Notes: generated by a model from the sequence alone, not told the origin. 64,000 nucleotides of DNA from Streptomyces corallincola (GCF_019104725.1 NZ_JAHRXF010000018.1:1-64000); one strand, 5' to 3'; positions 1-7,051 are shown, counted from the first letter of the stretch. Translations and numbers: made by a program.

Positions 1-2
1 CC

Positions 3-257
3 CCGGTGGTCCTCCTGAACCGCGCGGTGGCCGTGGGCGAAGCCGACGGCCCCCAAGCCGGCCTGAAAGCCCTCTCCCCCCCCGCCCCCCCCCCCCCCCG
101 CCACACCGCCGCCTCCGCCTACCTCCACGAACGCGCGGGCGACCTCGACCTGGCGGCCAGGCTCTACGCCGAAGCAGCCCACCAGGCGACCAACATCCCG
201 GAACGCAACCACCTGACCCGCCAGGCGGCACGACTGAACGCCCGCGAACGGGACTGA
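3..257 (+). CDS. ECF-type RNA polymerase sigma factor, C-terminal fragment (5' end outside window)
   Basis: The reading frame is open from the left edge of the window and stops at 257. The visible 84 residues match the C-terminal TPR-like region of large ECF sigma factors (the DUF6596/ECF42 type). Typical elements are 'LLNRAVAV.E..GP.AGL' at the start and the 'LHERAGDLDLAARLYAEAA' helix pair followed by 'PERNHLTRQAARL' at the end. Such proteins direct RNA polymerase to stress or adaptation promoters, and the C-terminal extension is thought to regulate the sigma domains. An unusual feature is a tract of nearly 30 bases, almost pure C, at about 75-100. It encodes SPPAPPPP where relatives carry a short helix, so the local reading frame could be affected by slippage or a sequencing error. 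The sigma domains themselves lie outside the window, so the family call rests on the tail alone. Confidence 0.65.
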   Translation, partial: PVVLLNRAVAVGEADGPQAGLKALSPPAPPPPRHTAASAYLHERAGDLDLAARLYAEAAHQATNIPERNHLTRQAARLNARERD

Positions 258-583
258 CAACGACCGTCCACCACCCGCTCCACGCCAGAACAGGACCACG
301 CGTCCACAACGCGGAGAACCGCCGCACTTCCCGGATGTCGGAGTGGACGGCGTGCTCACGGTGCGGCGGAGCCCCGGTCCCGAAGGGGCGGACATCGCAC
401 CCGAGGCGGCCTTGCGCTGGCCGCCGTGCGAGTGCGGCAGCCCGAGGTGTCCCGATGACAAGGCGCTGCCGGGCGGGACGACAGCGGGGCTGAGCGGCAA
501 GGTCGCCGAGGCCAACGCGAGGAGCCGCAGGGGCGGGTTGTGATCACGCTGCCCCGGCCGACCGGGTGTTCATGGACGAGGGG
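258..583. other. Intergenic stretch without a supported gene
   Basis: This is non-coding as far as I can see. A 66-codon open frame at 343-543 contains a 'CECGSPRCPD' patch but has no convincing ribosome binding site and no family I recognise. The stretch lies downstream of both the sigma factor and the tRNA terminator. Confidence 0.4.
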
Positions 584-620
584 GCCGGAAAACAGAAGAA
601 CCCCAGATCGACTGGGGTTC
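584..620 (-). terminator. Intrinsic terminator of the tRNA-Leu gene
   Basis: A perfect 8-bp stem, GAACCCCA (598-605) with TGGGGTTC (613-620), encloses a 7-nt loop. On the minus strand it is followed by a T-rich run (TTCTTCTGTTTTCC). It starts 5 nt after the encoded CCA end of the tRNA. Confidence 0.8.
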
Positions 621-624
621 CCGC

Positions 625-712
625 TGGTGTCCGAGGGGGGACTTGAACCCCCACGCCCGATAAAGGGCACTAGCACCTCAAGCTAGCGCGTCTGCCATTC
701 CGCCACCCGGAC
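625..712 (-). tRNA. tRNA-Leu (anticodon GAG)
   Basis: The minus strand folds as a class II tRNA. The 5' acceptor strand is GTCCGGG (712-706), and it pairs with CTCGGAC near 629-635. There is an A discriminator at 628 and an encoded CCA at 625-627. The D-arm contains the leucine-type TGGCGGAATGGCAGACGC. The anticodon stem CTAGC/GCTAG encloses the loop TTGAGGT, giving anticodon GAG (677-679), which reads CUC and CUU. A long variable arm and the T-loop GGTTCAAGTCC are present. In a GC-rich genome CUC is a very common leucine codon, so this is a major leucine tRNA. Confidence 0.95.
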
Positions 713-758
713 CGGTGGTGTCGGCTCGCGGGGTGTTGTCCCTGCGGCGACGTGGACA

Positions 759-787
759 ACCATACCAAGGTTTCGGAGTGCGTTTCA
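759..787 (-). promoter_or_regulatory. Candidate promoter of the tRNA-Leu gene
   Basis: On the minus strand TGAAAC (787-782) and TATGGT (764-759) are separated by exactly 17 bp. This gives a vegetative-type -35/-10 pair about 47 nt upstream of the tRNA 5' end. The -35 matches only partly; the -10 is good. Confidence 0.4.
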
Positions 788-1169
788 CCTGCGTACAGGG
801 GGTGGGGGCCCGCCGGGAGGGGTGGGCGGCGAGCCCCGACCACGGAGGGCTACGGGGCGCTCACCACGGGCTTGTCGGAGCCTCGGGGAGGTGTTCGCCA
901 GGGGGCGGTGATGGCGACGCAGACCCGGCGTACCGCGGGCATGTAGGCGGTCGAGGCGTTTGGGGACGGCGGCGACGAAGGTGTTCCTCGTTCAAGTGGT
1001 CCCGGATCCCCAAGGTGCTCAGGCCCTCCTGATCCAGGGTGTGCCGCCCGCTGGACAGAGGGACCGTGTGCCCCTCGTGGGCGGCCGGGTGCGGGTCGGG
1101 GGCGGACACGCACGGGCGCTCGGAACCACGGTCCATGACCGGTGCTCCGGGCGCCCGTGCCGACGGGTG
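788..1169. other. Intergenic stretch without a supported gene
   Basis: Several open frames overlap here on both strands, but none shows a family signature or a good ribosome binding site. The stretch separates the tRNA promoter from the 3' end of the small MFS subunit gene. Confidence 0.4.
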
Positions 1170-1298
1170 TCAGCCCGTGAACAACTGGGTTGCCTTCTGG
1201 ACGAGTTGGTACACGCCGTAGACCAGGGGGGCTCCCACCCACACCCAGGAGAGGACGATCAGACCTCGGCGGTCAGGCGGGCTGCTGTCGCTGGGCAT
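1170..1298 (-). CDS. MFS transporter small subunit (42 aa)
   Basis: This is a 42-residue single-span membrane peptide: MPSDSSPPDRRG, then a hydrophobic segment of about 18 residues (LIVLSWVWVGAPLVYGVY), then a short tail ending QLFTG. Peptides of this kind occur in Streptomyces directly after OFA-family oxalate/formate transporters and are annotated as an MFS transporter small subunit. The ATG at 1298 lies 26 bp inside the end of the upstream OFA gene in another frame. It is preceded by GAGGGAGG, so translation is probably coupled. It is inferred to stabilise or modulate the large subunit; no function is demonstrated by sequence. It is too short for most gene finders. Confidence 0.78.
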   Translation of the reverse strand: MPSDSSPPDRRGLIVLSWVWVGAPLVYGVYQLVQKATQLFTG

Positions 1299-2604
1299 CG
1301 GCGGCCTCCCTCGGGGCAGGGACGTGGTGATGGCGGGCGTTGACGGGGCGGACGAACTCGTTGGCTATGAAGCCGACGACGAGCAGGCCGATCATGATGG
1401 AGAAGGACAGGGTGTACAGCGACGAGCCGTGTTTGCCCGCCGACTCCTGCCGGTCGGCTATCCAGTTGACGATGAGCGGGCCGAGCACCCCGGCGGTGGA
1501 CCAGGCGGTCAGCAGCCGACCGTGGATGGCGCCGACCTGGTAGGTGCCGAACAGGTCCTTCAGATAGGCGGGGATGGTGGCGAAACCGCCGCCGTAGAAG
1601 GAGAGGATGACCAGCGCGCAGAGCACGAACAGGGGCTTGGCGGTGTCTCCGAACAGGGCGATCAGCAGGTACATCAGGGCGCCGACGCCGAGGTAGACGC
1701 GGTAGATGTTCTTGCGGCCGATGAGGTCGGAGGCGGACGACCAGCCGATCCGGCCCGCCATGTTGGCGGCGGAGAGCAGCGCGACGAACCCGGCGGCGGC
1801 CGAGACCGAGACGGGCGTCGAGGTGTCCGCGAAGAAGTCCGTGATCATCGGGGCGGCCTTCTCCAGGATGCCGATGCCCGCGGTGACGTTCATGCAGAGC
1901 ACGATCCACAGGCACCAGAACTGCGGGGTGCGTACCGCGCTGCGCGCCGAGACCTGCACCCCCTCGAAGGCGCTCGGCGCGTCCGCGACCGGCTTCGCGG
2001 TGCGCGGCACCCGGACCAGGAACACACCGAGCGACATGAACACCGCGTAGGCGAGGCCGTGCACGAGGAAGGCGAGCGCGATCCCGCTGTGCCCGGTGCC
2101 GAAGGAGTCGAGCATCTGCGCCGACCAGGGCGAGGCGATCAGCGCGCCGCCACCGAAGCCCATGATGGCGATGCCGGTGGCCATGCCGGGACGGTCCGGG
2201 AACCACTTGATGAGGGTGGACACCGGGGAGATGTAGCCGATGCCGAGGCCGATGCCGCCGACGAAGCCGTAGCCGAGGACGATCAGCCAGAACTGCTGGG
2301 TCTGGGCGCCGAGCGCGGAGATCAGGAAGCCGGACGAGAAGCAGATCAGGGCGACGGTCATCGCCCAGCGCGGCCCGTTGCGTTCCACGAAGGTGCCGCC
2401 GAACGCGGCGGACAGGCCGAGCATCACGATGGCGAGCTGGAAGGGCAACGCGCTCTGCGTGCCGTCGAGATGGAGCGCGGACTCCAGCGGCGGCTTGAAC
2501 ACGCTCCAGGCGTAGGCCTGACCGATGGACAGATGGACGGAGAGCGCGGCCGGCGGCACGAGCCAGCGGCTCCAGCCGGGGGGTGCGACAGGGGGACTGC
2601 TCAT
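1273..2604 (-). CDS. OFA-family MFS transporter (oxalate/formate antiporter-like)
   Basis: The product is 443 residues with about 12 predicted membrane spans. It belongs to the oxalate:formate antiporter (OFA) branch of the major facilitator superfamily. The N-terminal 'SVHLSIGQAYAWSVF' and the following 'FVERNGPRW' loop, 'GGIGLGIGYISPVSTLIKWFPDRPGMATG' region (helices 4-5) and 'DLIGRKNIYRVYLG' motif are characteristic. The start MSSPPVAPPG at 2604 was chosen because upstream codons are arginine/proline noise; the open frame itself runs to 3066. The stop overlaps the 42-aa small-subunit gene. It lies divergent from a formate dehydrogenase remnant and fdhD, so formate or oxalate exchange is the natural guess. 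Substrate specificity within the OFA family varies. Confidence 0.88.
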   Translation of the reverse strand: MSSPPVAPPGWSRWLVPPAALSVHLSIGQAYAWSVFKPPLESALHLDGTQSALPFQLAIVMLGLSAAFGGTFVERNGPRWAMTVALICFSSGFLISALGAQTQQFWLIVLGYGFVGGIGLGIGYISPVSTLIKWFPDRPGMATGIAIMGFGGGALIASPWSAQMLDSFGTGHSGIALAFLVHGLAYAVFMSLGVFLVRVPRTAKPVADAPSAFEGVQVSARSAVRTPQFWCLWIVLCMNVTAGIGILEKAAPMITDFFADTSTPVSVSAAAGFVALLSAANMAGRIGWSSASDLIGRKNIYRVYLGVGALMYLLIALFGDTAKPLFVLCALVILSFYGGGFATIPAYLKDLFGTYQVGAIHGRLLTAWSTAGVLGPLIVNWIADRQESAGKHGSSLYTLSFSIMIGLLVVGFIANEFVRPVNARHHHVPAPREAADAQRQQPA

Positions 2605-2786
2605 GGGGCGGGAGGGTAGGACGCGGCCCGGCGAAAGAGAAGGTGCGCGGCAGACCGTATGCGACGAACGGTAGGCCGAAAGCGGCCAACGGTCGGAGCC
2701 CGGACCCCGCCGACTCCCGCTCCCCTCGGTACGCGCCGGTGGAGGCGATCGGCGTCGCGTGGTACCCCCGGTTGGAGGCGGAGGCG

Positions 2787-3084
2787 GACAGCGAGCTGCA
2801 CCTCCGCGACTACGCCAAGCGCGTCCCCCGCCTCGCCGCGAGCGGCCGGTGCTCTGTCCTTCAGGAGCGTGTTCGCCACGCGTGCGGCCGGGACCCGGGC
2901 GGAGTCCCGGCGGACGGAGACGACCCCGGTGTGCGCATACTGCGGTGTGGGCCGCTCGCTCTCGCTCCCCGTGCAGGACAATGAGAACGTGAAGGTCACC
3001 TCGCCGCACGACGGCCGGGTGACTCACGGCAATCTCCGCATCAAGGGCCGTTTCGGCCACCAGCACGTACAGAACCGGGGCTGA
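2787..3084 (+). pseudogene. Decayed 2Fe-2S/4Fe-4S subunit of formate dehydrogenase (FdhA-like remnant)
   Basis: Two blocks in different frames match the iron-sulfur protein that normally precedes fdhD in streptomycetes. Frame A (2787-2822) encodes a DSELHLRDYAKR block, where intact proteins have NELYVRDYAKC. Frame B (2848-3084) starts with a GALSF-type block and continues with CAYCGVGR (about 2935-2955), NVKVTSPHDGRVTHGN and RIKGRFGHQHVQNRG to the stop. About 60 codons and the reading frame are lost between the blocks, together with the usual ferredoxin N-terminus. Three cluster-ligand cysteines are now arginine (CGC codons at 2820, 2953 and 3037), each one T-to-C transition away from TGC. 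The gene cannot build its Fe-S clusters. It ends 7 bp before the fdhD start. Confidence 0.8.
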
Positions 3085-3091
3085 TCAGATC

Positions 3092-3940
3092 ATGGGACGC
3101 GTCACGGAACGTCGGAAGGTCCTCCGGATTCGGGAGGGCGCGCTCAGCACCCGCCCGGACACCCTGGTGGCCGAGGAGCCACTGGAGATCCGGCTCAACG
3201 GGAAACCCCTGGCGATCACCATGCGCACGCCGGGCGACGACTTCGCGCTGGCGGCGGGGTTCCTGGTGAGCGAGGGCGTGCTGGCGAAGGCGTCCGATCT
3301 GCAGAACATCGTGTACTGCGCGGGTGCGACGGTGGACGGCTCGAACACGTACAACATCGTGGACGTGAAGACCGGCCCCGGTGTGGAGCTGCCCGACTTC
3401 ACGCTGGAGCGGAACGTGTACACCTCGTCGTCGTGCGGGCTGTGCGGCAAGGCCAGCCTGGACGCGGTGCGCACCACGGCCCGCTGGCCGATCGCGGACA
3501 ACCCCCCGGTCCGGGTCTCCCCCGAGCTGCTGGCCGAGCTGCCGGACCGGCTGCGGGAGGCGCAGCGGGTGTTCGACCGGACCGGCGGCCTGCACGCGGC
3601 GGCGCTGTTCACCGAGGACGGCGAGCTGCTGGACATCCGGGAGGACGTGGGGCGGCACAACGCGGTGGACAAGCTGGTCGGCCGCGCGCTCCAGGACGAC
3701 CGGCTGCCGTTGTCGCGGGTGATCCTGCTGGTGTCGGGCCGGGCGTCGTTCGAGCTGGCGCAGAAGGCCGTGATGGCCGGGATCCCGGTGCTGGCGGCGG
3801 TGTCGGCGCCGTCATCGCTCGCGGTGGACCTGGCGGCCGAGACCGGGCTGACGCTGGTGGGTTTCCTGCGCGGCAGCTCGATGAACGTGTACGCGGGCGA
3901 GGACCGCATGGCCCTGCGGCCGGCCCCCGCTCAGGGCTGA
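3092..3940 (+). CDS. fdhD: Formate dehydrogenase accessory sulfurtransferase FdhD
   Basis: This 282-residue FdhD protein passes sulfur from a cysteine desulfurase to the molybdenum cofactor, which formate dehydrogenases need for activity. The signatures are 'EEPLEIRLNGKPLAITMRTPGDDFALAAGFLVSEG', the redox-active CxxC loop Cys115-Gly-Leu-Cys118 in 'SSSCGLCGKASL', 'DVGRHNAVDKLVG', and the 'VSGRASFELAQKA' and 'GFLRGSSMNVYAG' segments. Length and motifs are complete, so the gene looks functional. This contrasts with the ruined iron-sulfur subunit gene 7 bp upstream. No formate dehydrogenase catalytic gene is visible in the window. FdhD may therefore serve another molybdo-enzyme elsewhere, or be a survivor awaiting decay. 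Confidence 0.95.
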   Translation: MGRVTERRKVLRIREGALSTRPDTLVAEEPLEIRLNGKPLAITMRTPGDDFALAAGFLVSEGVLAKASDLQNIVYCAGATVDGSNTYNIVDVKTGPGVELPDFTLERNVYTSSSCGLCGKASLDAVRTTARWPIADNPPVRVSPELLAELPDRLREAQRVFDRTGGLHAAALFTEDGELLDIREDVGRHNAVDKLVGRALQDDRLPLSRVILLVSGRASFELAQKAVMAGIPVLAAVSAPSSLAVDLAAETGLTLVGFLRGSSMNVYAGEDRMALRPAPAQG

Positions 3941-3945
3941 CGCCC

Positions 3946-3982
3946 CCGCCGTCCGGGCCGCCGCCACCAGCCGCGACGGCGG
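3946..3982 (+). terminator. Candidate bidirectional terminator between fdhD and the isochorismatase-like gene
   Basis: The arms CCGCCGTC (3946-3953) and GACGGCGG (3975-3982) form an 8-bp stem with a long GC-rich loop between two convergent genes. There is no T-tract. Confidence 0.35.
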
Positions 3983-4030
3983 CCGGTACGACCGCTCGGC
4001 GGCGCGGGGCGGTCGGCTCGGTACGACGGG

Positions 4031-4558
4031 TCAGCGCGCGGCGAACCGTACGTCGGCGGCGCTGACGACCGTGCCGAGGCGCGGGAAGTCGAGGCGGACG
4101 GACGCGTCGTGCTCAGCGTGGGTGAGGGCCGCCATCGCGTCCTCGACGAAGACGAGGTCGTAGCCGAGGTCGTCGGCGGCGCGGGCGGTGGACTCCACGC
4201 CCAGGTTGGTGGCGATACCGCCGAACACCAGGGTGCGGATGGAGCGGGCCCGCAGCAGCTCGTCCAGGCCGGTGCCCTGGAAGCCGCCGATGGTCTGCTT
4301 GACGATCTCGGCGTCCCCGTCCCGGAGCAGCCCGGCCACCAGCCCGCTGCCGGGCGGCTGCTCGGGCGCGCCGCGCCGTTCGACGCGGATCAGGACGACG
4401 AGGGCGCCCGCGGCGCGGAAGGCGGTGGCCAGGTCCTCGGCGGCGGCCAGCACATCGGTGCCCTTGCGGGGTTCGAGGGGCAGCGCGACGACGCGGTCCA
4501 TCAGATCGACGAGGACGAGGGCGGTGCGCTGCGGATCGAGCACGGGAGCTGCGGTCAT
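4031..4558 (-). CDS. Isochorismatase-family hydrolase lacking the catalytic cysteine
   Basis: The 175-residue isochorismatase-fold protein has 'ALVLVDLMD' with the first triad residue Asp18 and 'EIVKQTIGGFQGT' with the triad lysine Lys87. The third triad position, normally cysteine in 'GxxTNxCVExTAR', is glycine here (Gly120 in 'GGIATNLGVESTARAADDLGY'). A subset of this superfamily carries the same TNLGVEST substitution, so it may be a distinct non-cysteine group rather than a dead gene. It should not be assumed to be a nicotinamidase or isochorismatase. The gene is convergent with fdhD, and a separate start at 4558 is supported by the family N-terminus. Cytosolic, function unknown. Confidence 0.8.
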   Translation of the reverse strand: MTAAPVLDPQRTALVLVDLMDRVVALPLEPRKGTDVLAAAEDLATAFRAAGALVVLIRVERRGAPEQPPGSGLVAGLLRDGDAEIVKQTIGGFQGTGLDELLRARSIRTLVFGGIATNLGVESTARAADDLGYDLVFVEDAMAALTHAEHDASVRLDFPRLGTVVSAADVRFAAR

Positions 4559-4603
4559 GACGGAACGTTAGCCTTCGCCAGCCGTCCGTGCCGGAAATCC
4601 GGA

Positions 4604-5668
4604 TCAACAGGCCTGTGAACTGCTCACGTTCGACGGGGTCGCGGGTGGCACCGGGGCCGTGCCGGAAGCCTCGGCCTCCGCCGCCGCGAGCGCCACCGCC
4701 TCGGGGTCGCGGGAGCGGCGCTTGGCGAGCACCGCGCAGACCATGAGCTGCATCTGGTGGAACAGCATCAGCGGCAGCACGGCCAGCGAGGCGTGCGCGC
4801 CGAACAGGACGCTCGCCATCGGCAGCCCGGAGGCGAGGGACTTCTTGGACCCGGCGAACTGGATGGCGATGCGGTCGCCCCGGTCGAACCCGGCCGCCCG
4901 TCCGCCGTACCAGGTGACGGCGAGCATCACGGCCAGCAGCACCGCCTCCACGACCAGCAGTCCGCCGAGGCGGGGCAGGCTGATCTGGCCCCAGATGCCC
5001 TGCGCCATGCCCTCGCTGAACGCGGTGTAGACGACGAGCAGGATCGAGCCTCGGTCCACCAGGCCGAGCACCTTCTTGTGCCGGGTGAGGAAGCCGCCGA
5101 CCCAGCGGCGCAGCAGTTGCCCGGCGAGGAACGGCGCCAGCAGCTGGAGCACGATCTTCACGAAGGAGTCGCCGGAGAAGCCGCCCCCGTCGTTGCCGAG
5201 CAGCGCGGCGGCGAGCAGCGGGGTCAGCACGATGCCGATGATCGAGGAGAACGACCCGGCGCAGATCGCGGCGGGCACGTTGCCGCGCGCGATCGAGGTG
5301 AACGCGATGGAGGACTGGATGGTGGACGGCACCAGGGTCAGGAACAGCAGGCCCTGGTAGAGCGGCTGGTCCAGCAGGACCGGGACCAGTCCGCGCGCGG
5401 CCAGTCCGAGCACCGGGAAGAGGACGAAGGTGCTGGCCAGCACGGTGATGTGGAGCCGCCAGTGGCGCAGCCCGTCCATCGCCTCGCGGGTGGAGAGCCG
5501 GGCGCCGTAGAGGAAGAAGAGGAAGGCGATGGCGGCCGTGGACGCACCGGAGGCGACGGAGGCGCCCGCACCGCGGGCCGGGAGCAGCGCGGCGAGGCCG
5601 ACCGTGGCGAGCAGCAGCACGATGTAGGGGTCGATCGGCATCCAGCTCGGCCAGCGCAGGCGTTTCAC
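4604..5668 (-). CDS. Bile acid:sodium symporter family (BASS/YfeH-type) transporter
   Basis: This 354-residue integral membrane protein has about ten hydrophobic spans and belongs to the SBF-like YfeH/PSE branch of the BASS family. The pattern includes 'FLFFLYGARLSTREAMDGLRHWRLH', 'LVPSTIQSSIAFTSIARGNVPAAIC' and 'IQFAGSKKSLASGLPMASVLF'. The start used is the GTG at 5668 (VKRLRWPSW) after a GGAG, because residues upstream are not conserved-looking. Members transport organic anions by sodium symport, but the substrate here is not deducible. It is transcribed divergently from a LysR regulator across a 159-bp gap with dyad operators. That is the classic arrangement in which the LysR protein controls its neighbour. 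Confidence 0.88.
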   Translation of the reverse strand: MKRLRWPSWMPIDPYIVLLLATVGLAALLPARGAGASVASGASTAAIAFLFFLYGARLSTREAMDGLRHWRLHITVLASTFVLFPVLGLAARGLVPVLLDQPLYQGLLFLTLVPSTIQSSIAFTSIARGNVPAAICAGSFSSIIGIVLTPLLAAALLGNDGGGFSGDSFVKIVLQLLAPFLAGQLLRRWVGGFLTRHKKVLGLVDRGSILLVVYTAFSEGMAQGIWGQISLPRLGGLLVVEAVLLAVMLAVTWYGGRAAGFDRGDRIAIQFAGSKKSLASGLPMASVLFGAHASLAVLPLMLFHQMQLMVCAVLAKRRSRDPEAVALAAAEAEASGTAPVPPATPSNVSSSQAC

Positions 5669-5764
5669 AGGGCTCCAGTCACGGTGCGTTCGGTACGGGC
5701 GGCGCGCGCGGCACCGGCCGGAGCCCGTAGGGCCCCGCTCCATGATCCTCCCGCCGACCTTGAT

Positions 5765-5775
5765 CGGGAATCCCG
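5765..5775. promoter_or_regulatory. Palindrome in the transporter/lysR divergent promoter region
   Basis: CGGGA-A-TCCCG is a perfect 11-bp palindrome located between the two divergent starts. It is 17 bp upstream of a second dyad at 5792-5810 and could be an accessory regulator site. Confidence 0.35.
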
Positions 5776-5791
5776 TACACCCTTCTGACTG

Positions 5792-5810
5792 TCATCACGG
5801 TTCATGATGA
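5792..5810. promoter_or_regulatory. Candidate LysR operator
   Basis: TCATCA-N7-TGATGA is a perfect inverted repeat directly upstream of the leaderless lysR -10 and in the shared region with the divergent transporter. LysR regulators typically bind dyads of this spacing (a T-N11-A core) next to their own gene. Confidence 0.6.
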
Positions 5811-5815
5811 CCGGT

Positions 5816-5821
5816 TAGGCT
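5816..5821 (+). promoter_or_regulatory. Leaderless -10 element of the lysR gene
   Basis: TAGGCT ends 6 nt before the GTG start at 5828. This spacing puts the transcription start at or next to the first codon, so the mRNA probably lacks a 5' leader. There is no Shine-Dalgarno sequence, which fits. Confidence 0.55.
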
Positions 5822-5827
5822 GGACGG

Positions 5828-6703
5828 GTGTACGACCCCACCCATCTGCGCACGTTCCTGGCGGTGGCGCAGACGCTGAGCTTCACCCAGGCCGCCGACC
5901 GGCTGGGGCTGCGCCAGTCCACGGTCAGCCAGCATGTGCGGCGGCTGGAGGGGGCGACCGGACGACCGCTGTTCACGCGTGACACGCACTCGGTGGAGCT
6001 GACCGAGGACGGCGAGGCCATGCTCGGTTTCGCACGGCGCCTGCTGGACGTGCACGAGCAGGCGGCGGCGTTCTTCACCGGCACCCGGGTGCGCGGGCGG
6101 CTGCGGTTCGGGGCGTCGGAGGACTTCGTGCTGACCCGGCTGCCGGAGATCCTGGAGCGCTTCCGGCACGACCACCCCGGAGTCGATCTGGAGCTGACGG
6201 TGGAGCTGTCCGGCACCCTGCACGAGCGGCTGGCCGCCGGGAAGCTGGATCTCGTCCTGGCCAAGCGGCGCCCCGAGGACCGGTCCGGCGAGTTGGTCTG
6301 GCGGGACGACCTGGTGTGGATCGGCTCCGCGCACCTGCGGCTCGACCCGGCCCGCCCGGTCCCCCTGATCGTGTATCCGGCACCGGGCCTCACCCGCGCC
6401 CGCGCCCTGGAGGCGCTGGAGGGACAGGGCCGCGAGTGGCGCGTGGTCTGCACCAGCGGCAGCCTCAACGGCCTCGTCGCCGCCGCCCGTGCCGGACTCG
6501 GGGTGATGGCCCACGCCCGCCGCCTGATCCCACCGGGCCTGGTCCGGGTCCCGGAGCGGGCGGGGCTGCCGGAGGTCGGCAAGGTGGACTTCGTCGTCGT
6601 ACGCGGACGCCCCGGCGCGGCGGACGGAGCGGCCGACGCCCTGGCGGCGGCCATCCTCTCCGGCGCGGACCGCCTGCACAGAGATCGCCGCACACCCCAC
6701 TGA
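5828..6703 (+). CDS. LysR-family transcriptional regulator
   Basis: The 291-residue LysR regulator has an N-terminal winged helix-turn-helix at about residues 3-62 ('HLRTFLAVAQTLSFTQAADRLGLRQSTVSQHVRRLEGATGRPLF'). A coiled linker follows, then a periplasmic-binding-protein-like effector domain at about 90-285. The GTG start at 5828 was chosen because 'VYDPTHLRTFL' begins exactly at the HTH and a TAGGCT -10 lies 6 nt upstream, indicating a leaderless transcript. It is divergent from a BASS-family transporter. By the usual LysR logic it senses the transported anion or a metabolite and regulates both genes through the TCATCA-N7-TGATGA dyad. The ligand is unknown. Confidence 0.92.
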   Translation: MYDPTHLRTFLAVAQTLSFTQAADRLGLRQSTVSQHVRRLEGATGRPLFTRDTHSVELTEDGEAMLGFARRLLDVHEQAAAFFTGTRVRGRLRFGASEDFVLTRLPEILERFRHDHPGVDLELTVELSGTLHERLAAGKLDLVLAKRRPEDRSGELVWRDDLVWIGSAHLRLDPARPVPLIVYPAPGLTRARALEALEGQGREWRVVCTSGSLNGLVAAARAGLGVMAHARRLIPPGLVRVPERAGLPEVGKVDFVVVRGRPGAADGAADALAAAILSGADRLHRDRRTPH

Positions 6704-7051
6704 CGCGACGGAACACTCCCCCCGGGGAAGATGCGCGTGACCGGCCGCAGCGCACCCGCACCCGCACCCGCACCCGGCGACCGACCGAAGCCGCCGAACC
6801 CGCCGAACCCGCGGAGCCGCGGGCAGGGCCGGTAAGCGGGCCGTACAGATTCAGTGGAGATCGACGCCTGCCGTCACACCACCCACGCACCCCCGTGTCC
6901 GACCCTTCCCCATGTGCACGCATTTTCCGGCGCCCACCGGTACGGAAGCGTGCGATTTGCCAGGCTTCCACGCCTCCCGCGCCCGCCACGGGTGTGAGGT
7001 AGCTTTCACCGCGCTGTGTCGAGCATCACGGCGTGACCGAGGAGCGAGGGT
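6704..7051. other. Intergenic stretch with short repeats upstream of the acyl-CoA ligase
   Basis: No gene is supported. The stretch holds four tandem CGCACC units (6751-6774), a CCGAAC repeat, and an inverted repeat GGAAGC (6944-6949) / GCTTCC (6964-6969) with arms 20 bp apart. The dyad is about 85 bp before the ligase start and could be an operator. Confidence 0.4.
6751..6774 (+). repeat. CGCACC hexamer repeated four times
   Basis: Four perfect copies of a 6-bp unit occur in the intergenic region. No coding role is apparent. Confidence 0.7.

Noticed and set aside
343-543. 66-codon open frame with a CECGSPRCPD cysteine patch
   Set aside because: It has no recognised family, no clear ribosome binding site, and is short enough for chance in GC-rich DNA.
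625-712. Integration (att) site at the tRNA-Leu gene
   Set aside because: No integrase gene or repeated tRNA 3' end is visible within the window next to it.
715-1136. Overlapping open frames on both strands upstream of the tRNA
   Set aside because: Their composition is Arg/Pro/Gly noise typical of GC-rich non-coding frames, and no start signal is visible.
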